Source: JAJYKC01 sp963823105 (GTDB lineage: Bacteria > Acidobacteriota > Terriglobia > Bryobacterales > Bryobacteraceae). From it: DNA of 64,000 bases. The stretch lies in assembly GCA_963823105.1 (NCBI GenBank), contig CAWGKC010000001.1:124001-188000 (forward strand), written 5' to 3'. The number at the start of each line of letters is the position of its first letter. Position 1 is the first letter of the stretch. Position numbers and translations under genes: made by a program. A model generated the notes under the pieces. That model ran no database searches. It was not told the DNA's origin and was given only the letters and a program-made list of their open reading frames with translations. This document shows positions 57,601 through 64,000 of the stretch, one piece after another.

Positions 57601-59982
57601 TCAATACGGCCAGCGCCAATCGCGCACTTCCGGCATGTCGTCGCCGTATTCGCGAATGTACAGTTCGTGATCGGTCAGCCGGTCGCGATATCCCTGGCGC
57701 GCCTGCGCGGCCACGTCCCTCAGCCTGGGAATCCGGTCGATCGCCGCCATCGCCAGATGATACCGGTCGATCTCGTTCCGCACGCACATGTCGAACGGCG
57801 TCGTCGTCGTGCCTTCCTCTTTATACCCGCGAACGTGGATGTTGTCGTGATTCGTCCGCCGGTACGTCAGCCGGTGAATCAACCATGGATAACCGTGATA
57901 GTTGAATAAGATCGGCTTGCTGTTGGTGAACAACGCGTCGAAATCGTTATCGCTCAGCCCGTGAGGATGTTCGCCCGGCGGCTGCATCGCCATCAGGTCC
58001 ACCACGTTCACCACGCGGATCTTGATCTCCGGCACGTCCCGCCGCAGCAGCGCCACCGCGGCGAGTATTTCAAGCGTCGGCACGTCGCCCGCGCATCCCA
58101 TCACGATGTCCGGCTCCACGCCCGCGTCGTTGCTCGCCCACTCCCAGATCCCGATGCCCGCCGTGCAGTGGCGCACCGCCGCGTCCATGCTCAGCCACTG
58201 CGGCGCCGGCTGTTTGCCCGCCACGATCACGTTCACGTAATTCCGGCTGCTCAGGCAATGCGCGGCGACGGATAGCAGCGTATTGGCGTCGGGCGGAAGA
58301 TAGACGCGCACCACCTCCGCTTTCTTGTTGATCACGTGATCGATGAACCCCGGGTCCTGGTGGCTGAAGCCGTTGTGATCCTGCCTCCAAACGTGGGAAG
58401 TGAGCAAATAATTCAGCGACGCGATCGGCCGCCTCCACGCAATGTGCCGCGTCGTCTTCAGCCACTTCGCGTGCTGGTTGAACATGGAATCGACGATGTG
58501 GATGAACGCCTCGTAGCAGGAGAAAAATCCGTGCCGCCCGGTGAGCAAATACCCTTCCAGCCAGCCCTGGCATAGGTGCTCGCTTAATACTTCCATCACG
58601 CGGCCGTCGTGCGCCAGATGATCGTCGTAGGACAGCGTCTCCGCCATCCATACCCGGTTGGTGGCCTCGAACACCGCGCCCAGGCGATTGGAATTCGTTT
58701 CGTCCGGCCCCATGATGCGGAAGTTGCGCCGCCCGGCGTTCTTCTCCACCACTCCCAGCAAAAACTCGCCCAGCACGCGCGTCGCCTCCGCATCCACGCA
58801 GCCCGGCTTCGTCACTTCGATGGCGTGCTGGCGAAAATCGGGAAGCTCCAAATCCTTCAGCAACAGCCCGCCGTTGGCGTTTGGATTGGCGCTCATCCGC
58901 CGCTCCCCCACCGGCGCAAGCGAGGCGATGTCCGCTTGCAGCGCGCCCCGCTCGTCGAACAACTCCTCCGGCTTATAACTCTTCATCCACTCTTCCAGCA
59001 GCTTCACGTGCCACGGTTTCGTGGCCATGTCCGCGATCGGCACCTGGTGCGAGCGCCAGTAATCCTCGGTCTTCAGCCCGTCCACTTCCTTCGGCCCCGT
59101 CCATCCCTTCGGCGTTCGCAGTACGATCATCGGCCACCGCGGCCGGTCCTTCACGCCGTTCGTCCGCGCGTCTTGTTGAATCGCCTGAATCTTGCCGATC
59201 ACCGTATCGAGCGTCGCCGCCATCGATTGGTGCATCGTCTCCGGTTCATGCCCCTCCACATAATGCGGATCGTAGCCATAACCCTTCAACAACTCGTCCA
59301 GCTCCTCGCGCGGAATGCGGGCCAGCACCGTGGGATTGGCGATCTTGTATCCGTTCAAATGGAGAATCGGCAGCACCGCGCCGTCGGTGGCCGGATTCAG
59401 AAACTTGTTCGAATGCCAGCTCGCCGCCAGCGGCCCCGTCTCCGCTTCCCCGTCGCCCACCACGCATGCCACGAGGAGATCCGGATTGTCGAATGCCGCG
59501 CCGAACGCGTGGACGATCGAATATCCCAGCTCGCCGCCTTCGTGAATCGAACCCGGCGTCTCCGGCGCCACGTGGCTGGGAATCCCGCCCGGAAACGAAA
59601 ACTGTTTGAACAGCCGCCTCATCCCCTCCTCGTCCTGCGTGATACGGCTGTAAACTTCCGAGTAAGTCCCTTCCAGATACGTGTTCGCCACCATCCCCGG
59701 CCCACCGTGCCCCGGTCCCGCGATATAAATCGCGTTGAGATCGCCCAGCTTGATTACCCGGTTCAAATGGACGTAAATGAAATTCAGTCCCGGCGTCGTG
59801 CCCCAATGCCCCAGCAGCCGCGGCTTAATATCGCCGATCGTCAACGGCTCGCGCAGCAGCGGATTGCCCGTCAAGTAAATCTGTCCCACCGAGAGATAGT
59901 TCGCCGCGCGCCACCAGGCGTGCATCCGGCGCAATTCCTCGGCCTGTAGCGGAGTTGTAACCGTCGAATCGGATGTGCTCAT
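57601..59982 (-). CDS. xfp: Phosphoketolase (xylulose-5-P/fructose-6-P)
   Basis: 793 residues from the ATG at 59982 (MSTSDSTVTTPLQAEELRR), or 806 from 60021. TPP enzyme: GHGGPGMVANTYLEGTYSEV, HVAPETPGSIHEGGELGYS, VVGDGEAETGPLAASWHSNK (ThDP-binding GDGE...N) and GYKIANPTVLARIPREEL. Typical C-terminal HDNIHVRGYKEEGTTTTPFD. It cleaves xylulose-5-P (and often fructose-6-P) with phosphate to acetyl phosphate and glyceraldehyde-3-P or erythrose-4-P. It is upstream of ackA in the same operon, an intact complete shunt. Confidence 0.96.
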   Translation of the reverse strand: MSTSDSTVTTPLQAEELRRMHAWWRAANYLSVGQIYLTGNPLLREPLTIGDIKPRLLGHWGTTPGLNFIYVHLNRVIKLGDLNAIYIAGPGHGGPGMVANTYLEGTYSEVYSRITQDEEGMRRLFKQFSFPGGIPSHVAPETPGSIHEGGELGYSIVHAFGAAFDNPDLLVACVVGDGEAETGPLAASWHSNKFLNPATDGAVLPILHLNGYKIANPTVLARIPREELDELLKGYGYDPHYVEGHEPETMHQSMAATLDTVIGKIQAIQQDARTNGVKDRPRWPMIVLRTPKGWTGPKEVDGLKTEDYWRSHQVPIADMATKPWHVKLLEEWMKSYKPEELFDERGALQADIASLAPVGERRMSANPNANGGLLLKDLELPDFRQHAIEVTKPGCVDAEATRVLGEFLLGVVEKNAGRRNFRIMGPDETNSNRLGAVFEATNRVWMAETLSYDDHLAHDGRVMEVLSEHLCQGWLEGYLLTGRHGFFSCYEAFIHIVDSMFNQHAKWLKTTRHIAWRRPIASLNYLLTSHVWRQDHNGFSHQDPGFIDHVINKKAEVVRVYLPPDANTLLSVAAHCLSSRNYVNVIVAGKQPAPQWLSMDAAVRHCTAGIGIWEWASNDAGVEPDIVMGCAGDVPTLEILAAVALLRRDVPEIKIRVVNVVDLMAMQPPGEHPHGLSDNDFDALFTNSKPILFNYHGYPWLIHRLTYRRTNHDNIHVRGYKEEGTTTTPFDMCVRNEIDRYHLAMAAIDRIPRLRDVAAQARQGYRDRLTDHELYIREYGDDMPEVRDWRWPY

Positions 59983-60067
59983 AGCGTCTATCCGCATTGT
60001 CGCATCGCATGGTGCGTTCACACCCCAAGGGTTACACTGGAAAGTTGAACGTTCGGAGAAATAACCG

Positions 60068-60832
60068 GTGAGGTGGAAGGGCGACTATCTGTACGTCCTG
60101 CGGAACCTCGTTTTGAAGGACTTCCGCATCCGCTACCGCAACATGTCGCTCGGAGTATTCTGGTCGCTGTTGAACCCTCTGGTGATGATGGGCGTGCTCG
60201 TTTTCGTCTTCACCAAAATCTTCGTCAATTCCACGCCCCACTACGCCGTCTTCTTCCTCTGCGGGCTGGTGCCGTTTAATTTTTTCGCCGCCGCATGGAT
60301 CTCCAGCACCACCTGTATCGTCGACGGCGCCGCGCTCATCAAACGCGTTCCGTTCCCGCGCGAGATTCTTCCCATCGCCAGCGTCCTGTCCACCGTCGTC
60401 CATCTGGCCGCGCAGATCGCCCTGCTCGTCGTTTTCGCGCTCGGCTCCCACCTCGGCGTGAATATCTATTGGCTTTGGCTGCCGGTGGTGTGGTTCTTCG
60501 CCATCGTCTTCGTTTGCGGCCTCGGTCTGATCTGCTCCGGCGTGAATGTCTATGTCCGCGACACGCGCTACGTCGTCGAATCCTTCACCGCGGTCCTGTT
60601 TTGGCTGGTCCCGATCGTGTATGGATTCTCGGTCATTCCGCAGCGCTTCCGGGAGATTTACCAGCTCAACCCGATCGCCGCCCTCGTCCTCGCCCAGCGT
60701 TTCATCATCCTCGAGGCCAAGGCGCCGCCCACGACGCTCCTTTGGAAATTCGGCCTCGGCTCTTTCTTAATGCTCTTCCTCGGCCTCGCGGTTTTCCAGC
60801 GTCTGAAGCGCCGGTTTTACAACTATCTGTGA
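60068..60832 (+). CDS. ABC-2 type polysaccharide/O-antigen export permease (Wzm-like)
   Basis: 254 residues from a GTG with six membrane spans, for example VLVFVFTKIFV..., AVFFLCGLVPFNFFAAAWI, AQIALLVVFALG, WLPVVWFFAIVFVCGLGLICSG and FTAVLFWLVPIVYGFSVIP. The amphipathic start LRNLVLKDFRIRYRNMSLGVFWSLLNPLVMM is the classical ABC-2 permease opening of O-antigen and capsule exporters. With the ATPase at 60846 it forms a complete exporter for a lipid-linked glycan. It is divergent from the phosphoketolase gene. Confidence 0.9.
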   Translation: MRWKGDYLYVLRNLVLKDFRIRYRNMSLGVFWSLLNPLVMMGVLVFVFTKIFVNSTPHYAVFFLCGLVPFNFFAAAWISSTTCIVDGAALIKRVPFPREILPIASVLSTVVHLAAQIALLVVFALGSHLGVNIYWLWLPVVWFFAIVFVCGLGLICSGVNVYVRDTRYVVESFTAVLFWLVPIVYGFSVIPQRFREIYQLNPIAALVLAQRFIILEAKAPPTTLLWKFGLGSFLMLFLGLAVFQRLKRRFYNYL

Positions 60833-60845
60833 GCGCGCCCCCGCC

Positions 60846-61580
60846 ATGACGGTTATCGAATTTCAGAACGTAAGCAAGATCTACCATCGCCACGGCGGCC
60901 AGCGCCTGTTCAAGGATCATCTCCGCGATTGGTTCGGCGGGGCTTCCAAGAACGATTTTTACGCGCTCAACGATGTCTCGTTCCGCATAGAGCGAGGGGA
61001 GCGCGTGGCCATCGTCGGCCACAACGGCGCCGGCAAAAGCACCACGCTCAGCTTGATCGCCGGTCTCGCTCCGCCGGAGCTGGGCTCCGTGCGCGTGTCC
61101 GGCAAAGTGGCCGCGCTGCTCGAGCTGGGCTCCGGCTTTCACCCCGATCTCACCGGCAAGGAAAATATCAAGCTCAACGCCTCGCTGCTCGGCTTCACGC
61201 GGAAGAAGACGATGGAACTCATGGATCAAATCGTCGAATTCTCCGGCATCGGCGATTTCATCGACGAGCACCTGCGCACTTACTCGACCGGTATGGTGAT
61301 GCGCCTGGCCTTCTCCGTCGCCGTCAATCTCGACCCCGACATTCTCATCACCGACGAAGTGCTGACCGTCGGCGACGCCGAATTCCAGGAAAAATGCCTC
61401 GCCCGCATCCAGGCGCTTTCGCGCTCGGGAAAAACCATCGTCAGCGTCTCTCACAGCCCCGGCATGATCAAACTGCTCTGCGACCGCGCGATCTGGCTCG
61501 ACCACGGCCGCCTGATGCGGGACGGCGACGCCGGCGATGTGCTGGCCGCCTATTCCGGACACCCGCCGGATCCGGCGTAG
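60846..61580 (+). CDS. ABC exporter ATPase (Wzt-like, short form)
   Basis: 244 residues. Walker A VGHNGAGKSTTLSLIAGL, Q-loop region and LELGSGFHPDLTGKENI (the LGxGF motif of polysaccharide exporters), signature YSTGMVMRLAFSVA, Walker B DPDILITDEVLTVGD and switch His in SVSHSPGM. Lacks the C-terminal carbohydrate-binding domain seen in long Wzt, so the chain-end selection type is not used. It powers glycan export through the 60068 permease; 13 bases separate the two genes. Confidence 0.93.
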   Translation: MTVIEFQNVSKIYHRHGGQRLFKDHLRDWFGGASKNDFYALNDVSFRIERGERVAIVGHNGAGKSTTLSLIAGLAPPELGSVRVSGKVAALLELGSGFHPDLTGKENIKLNASLLGFTRKKTMELMDQIVEFSGIGDFIDEHLRTYSTGMVMRLAFSVAVNLDPDILITDEVLTVGDAEFQEKCLARIQALSRSGKTIVSVSHSPGMIKLLCDRAIWLDHGRLMRDGDAGDVLAAYSGHPPDPA

Positions 61581-61593
61581 TTCCGCGGCGCCG

Positions 61594-62073
61594 CTACTGA
61601 AGGCCCCGCGCTTCGATCAGCGCCTCTTCGGCGATGTCGTCCCGCAGCCCGTCCACCCTCTGGCATATGTCGGCCAGCGTGGTCCGGTCCAGAATGCGCG
61701 CCACGGCGTCGCGGACTTCCCGCATCACCAAACGCGTCCCGCACGCCCGCACATCGCCGCACTCGGCGCATGGCCGGTACGCCGTCTCGCTCGCGCAGGG
61801 AAGCGGCGCAAGCGGCCCCTCGATCACCCGGATCACCGCGCCCAGCGTCACCAGTTCCGGGCTCTTTGCCAGTTGATACCCGCCGCCGCGGCCCGGCTTG
61901 CTATCGACGATGCCGTTGGACTTCAGCGACAACAGGATCAGTTCCAAAAACTTCTTCGGAATCGCCTCTCCTTCGGCGATCGCCGAAACCAGCATCGGCC
62001 CCTTCCCGTAGTTCCGCGCCAGCGCGTAAAGCGCCCTCAAGCCGTATTTCGTTTTCTTCGATATAACCCGCAT
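61594..62073 (-). CDS. Rrf2 family transcriptional regulator
   Basis: 159 residues. Winged helix: KKTKYGLRALYALARNYGKGPML, IAEGEAIPKKFLELILLSLKSNGIVDSKPGRGGGYQLAK. Four cysteines (residues 93, 102, 105, 111: LPCASETAYRPCAECGDVRACG) are placed as in Fe-S or redox-sensing members, so it may be a cluster sensor, or a cysteine-synthesis regulator as for CymR-like ones. It ends 13 bases after the convergent ABC ATPase stop, and lies just before the rmlB gene end. Target unknown. Confidence 0.9.
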   Translation of the reverse strand: MRVISKKTKYGLRALYALARNYGKGPMLVSAIAEGEAIPKKFLELILLSLKSNGIVDSKPGRGGGYQLAKSPELVTLGAVIRVIEGPLAPLPCASETAYRPCAECGDVRACGTRLVMREVRDAVARILDRTTLADICQRVDGLRDDIAEEALIEARGLQ

Positions 62074-62094
62074 CGGAGCCAGCGGGCCCTCCGG

Positions 62095-63105
62095 CTACGC
62101 GCCACGGCCCTCGTAATTCTTGGCGTAGTACTCCAAGTACTCTTTGGAGCGCACGCGCCGCACCCAACCTTCGTTCCCCACATACCAATCGATCGTCATC
62201 CGCAGCCCTTCCTCAAAAGGTATTTGCGGCGTCCACCCTGTCTCCCACGTTATTTTCGCGCTCGACAGAGCGTAGCGCCGGTCGTGTCCCGGCCGGTCTT
62301 CCACATACCGGATCAACGACTCCGGCCGCCCCGTCGCCTTAAGCACCCGCTTCACCACCTCGAGGTTCGGCAGCGAGCGGCTTCCCCCGATGTTATAGAC
62401 CTCGCCCGGCCGCCCCTTGTGCAGCAGCGTCATCAACGCCCGGCAATGATCCTCCACATGCAACCAGTCCCGCACTTGCATCCCATCGCCGTATACCGGC
62501 AATTCCCGGCTATCGAGGGCGTTCAAAATCATGAGCGGCATCAATTTCTCGGGGAACTGCCGCGGCCCGTAATTATTCGACGCCCGCGTCACTACCGCCG
62601 GCAGTCCATAGGTCTTCGAGTAGGAGCGCACCAGTAAGTCCGAACCCGCCTTCGACGCCGAATACGGACTGTTCGGTTGCAGAGGAAATTCCTCCGTCGC
62701 CTCCAACGGCTCCTCCAGACTGCCGTAAACCTCATCGGTCGAAACGTGGCAGAACCGCTGAATGCCATGCTTCCGCGCCGCCTCCAGCAGCGTGAACGTG
62801 CCACGCAGATTCGTCTCGAAGAACGCGTCCGGCGATAGAATGCTCCGGTCCACATGCGATTCGGCGGCGAAATGAACCACCGCGTCCGGCTTCTCGCCGC
62901 CCATCAACCGGTCCAGCGCGTCCGCGTCGCAAATGTCGCCCTGCACGAAATGGTAGTTGCTATCGGCCGGCAACGCCTCCAGATTTTCCAGATTGCCCGC
63001 GTAGGTCAGCTTGTCCAGGTTCCACACCTCCAGCCCTTCGGCGCAGGCCATACGCACGAAGGCCGACCCGATGAACCCCGCGCCACCGGTAACTAAAATC
63101 TTCAT
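62095..63105 (-). CDS. rfbB: dTDP-glucose 4,6-dehydratase
   Basis: 336 residues from the ATG at 63105, the start that puts VTGGAGFIGSAFVRM at the N-terminus. Extended SDR: FAAESHVDRSILSPDAF, the dehydratase signature CHVSTDEVYGSLEEP, active-site YSASKAGSDLLVRSY and RASNNYGPRQFPEKLMPLM. It turns dTDP-glucose into 4-keto-6-deoxyglucose on the route to rhamnose-like sugars. The start overlaps the epimerase stop (ATGA). It supplies nucleotide sugars for the glycan exported by the ABC system nearby. Confidence 0.95.
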   Translation of the reverse strand: MKILVTGGAGFIGSAFVRMACAEGLEVWNLDKLTYAGNLENLEALPADSNYHFVQGDICDADALDRLMGGEKPDAVVHFAAESHVDRSILSPDAFFETNLRGTFTLLEAARKHGIQRFCHVSTDEVYGSLEEPLEATEEFPLQPNSPYSASKAGSDLLVRSYSKTYGLPAVVTRASNNYGPRQFPEKLMPLMILNALDSRELPVYGDGMQVRDWLHVEDHCRALMTLLHKGRPGEVYNIGGSRSLPNLEVVKRVLKATGRPESLIRYVEDRPGHDRRYALSSAKITWETGWTPQIPFEEGLRMTIDWYVGNEGWVRRVRSKEYLEYYAKNYEGRGA

Positions 63106-63647
63106 TTGTGCTGCGTTTCCCAATCGTAGTGAATGCCGGCGTCGTCGTGCGGAATGCGCCCCTCGTCCTCGGGATCGTAAAAACGGTCGGTCATATACAC
63201 CAACAGCGCCGGTTCCCCGCCGATCACTTTATAGCCGTGGGCGATGCCGGGCGGAATCAGAAGCTGCCATGGCCGCAGCGTGCCCACGTACATCGTGTTG
63301 CGCTGTCCGAACGTCGGCGATCCTTCGCGCAAATCCGCCAGCGCCACTTGAAACATGCCCGCCACCGGCGTCCAGCAATCGGTCTGCTTGCGATGGATGT
63401 GAAACGCCTTCACCGTTCCCGGATAGCTCAACGCCGCCGAAACCTGCGAACTCTCCACCGGAAACTCCGCCGCCAACCCCCGCCGCATGCGGTGAATCTC
63501 CAGAAAATATCCACGGTCGTCCGGCCAAACCGCCAGCGGCTGAATCCGCACCCCGGCGATTAGCTTCGCCGAATCCGCGGCCACGATCACGTCCCCGATC
63601 CCCTTGGCGCACCGGATCGCGCCCGCCTCTACATTAGTTAGTGCCAT
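63102..63647 (-). CDS. dTDP-4-dehydrorhamnose 3,5-epimerase-like protein (RmlC family cupin)
   Basis: 181 residues from the ATG at 63647. A cupin of the RmlC class: IQPLAVWPDDRGYFLEIHRM, QVSAALSYPGTVKAFHIHRKQTDCW (the catalytic His/Asp pair region KAFHIHRKQTD), LRPWQLLIPPGIAHGYKVIGG and MTDRFYDPEDEGRIPHDDA. RmlC makes 4-keto-rhamnose from 4-keto-6-deoxyglucose. Some members of this shape perform other 3- or 3,5-epimerisations. Operon with rmlB. Confidence 0.88.
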   Translation of the reverse strand: MALTNVEAGAIRCAKGIGDVIVAADSAKLIAGVRIQPLAVWPDDRGYFLEIHRMRRGLAAEFPVESSQVSAALSYPGTVKAFHIHRKQTDCWTPVAGMFQVALADLREGSPTFGQRNTMYVGTLRPWQLLIPPGIAHGYKVIGGEPALLVYMTDRFYDPEDEGRIPHDDAGIHYDWETQHK

Positions 63648-63694
63648 CGACCCCTTAGACGAAAGTATAACGGAAGCCCGCCTCGCGAACGGTG

Positions 63695-64000
63695 TCAACC
63701 GCGGCGAACACCCACTGCGATCACCGACGTCGGCCCCCACGGCAGCCGCCTGTCGATGCGCCGCCACAGCCACACCAGCCGGTCGAAAATGGCGATCTGC
63801 GTACGGCTGAAGCTTCGTTTGCGGAAAAATCTCCCGTTCACCACCCACGCCGGCCGCGTCACCCGGTTGAACTTCAAAATGGTTTTCACTTCGAAGCCCG
63901 CCGCCTCCATCTTCGCCCGCAGCTCCTCCTCCGAATACCGCCGGAAGTGCCCCAACACTTCATCCAGCGTTCCGTATGCCTCCATCCCCGCCGGCACCAG
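63695..64000 (-). CDS. C-terminal part of a SAM-dependent methyltransferase, cut by the window edge
   Basis: The final 100 or so residues of a protein whose N-terminus lies beyond base 64000: AYGTLDEVLGHFRRYSEEELRAKMEAAGFEVKTI then RPAWVVNGRFFRKRSFSRTQ, ending DRLVWLWRRIDRRLPWGP. The C-terminal helix and strand GHFRRYSEEEL..KMEAAGFEV match the end of class I methyltransferases, and the basic aromatic tail is seen in members attached to glycosyltransferases. Its place beside rmlBC suggests glycan modification. Confidence 0.75.
   Translation of the reverse strand: MVPAGMEAYGTLDEVLGHFRRYSEEELRAKMEAAGFEVKTILKFNRVTRPAWVVNGRFFRKRSFSRTQIAIFDRLVWLWRRIDRRLPWGPTSVIAVGVRRG

Noticed and set aside
58609..59949. 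446-codon frame antisense to phosphoketolase
   Set aside because: Arg/His-rich shadow of the intact xfp gene.

Overview
This is a GC-rich chromosomal segment whose gene families point to an Acidobacteriota bacterium, probably of the Bryobacterales/Solibacter type. The markers are two large orphan FtsX/MacB permeases of the acidobacterial duplicated (ADOP) kind, one directly behind a PadR regulator, a secreted VWFA-related acidobacterial protein, tandem GloVer-repeat secreted proteins and many secreted hydrolases. This assignment rests on recalled family knowledge; no database was searched.

Layout. 1-1000: remnant of a conserved hypothetical gene and a UPF0175 antitoxin-like gene. 1400-5400: secreted GH36-type alpha-galactosidase, Tat-exported amidohydrolase, carboxypeptidase-regulatory-like protein. 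5500-12800: ADOP permease, DUF4143 ATPase, AT-rich inverted-repeat spacer, PadR-ADOP pair, small secreted protein. 12823-17920 (minus): a type III-A (Csm) CRISPR effector operon, csm1/cas10-csm2-csm3-csm4-csm5, with no cas6, csm6, cas1, cas2 or array in the window. Its Cas10 lacks the HD nuclease domain and its Csm2 has a long Pro/Arg/Gly-rich tail. 18040-18921: degraded nuclease-like fragment and a PIN toxin-antitoxin pair. 19-27.6 kb: sortilin-like beta-propeller protein, SnoaL-like protein, Fe-S heterodisulfide-reductase-like membrane protein, UDP-glucuronate decarboxylase, serine hydrolase, DtxR/MntR regulator.

27.7-32.2 kb: a three-copy tandem segmental duplication of a GloVer-repeat gene plus the 3' end of a neighbouring GNAT gene. 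Only the last GNAT copy is whole, and its start lies on a sequence matching the arginine-repressor box. 32.2-37.5 kb: zinc-ribbon protein, FAD oxidoreductase, leuS, nfo, tRNA-Arg(TCG). 37.5-39.2 kb: gene-poor insert ending in a decayed copy of the same tRNA. 39.2-46.1 kb: CYTH protein, then MoxR-DUF58-VWA-VWA. 46.1-52.6 kb: RlmD-type methyltransferase, trpS, MFS exporter, KDG kinase-like sugar kinase, VWFA protein, S24 peptidase fusion. 52.6-60 kb: aconitase, Gfo/Idh/MocA oxidoreductase, acetate kinase and phosphoketolase; the last two form an acetyl-phosphate shunt. 60-64 kb: polysaccharide ABC exporter, Rrf2 regulator, dTDP-sugar genes (rmlB, rmlC-like) and an incomplete methyltransferase.

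At least a dozen otherwise well-conserved genes carry one or a few single-base frameshifts, including housekeeping genes. I read most of these as sequencing or assembly indels, not biological decay, and give each as one composite CDS with the approximate shift points. GloVer copies A and B and the GNAT fragments look like real decay.
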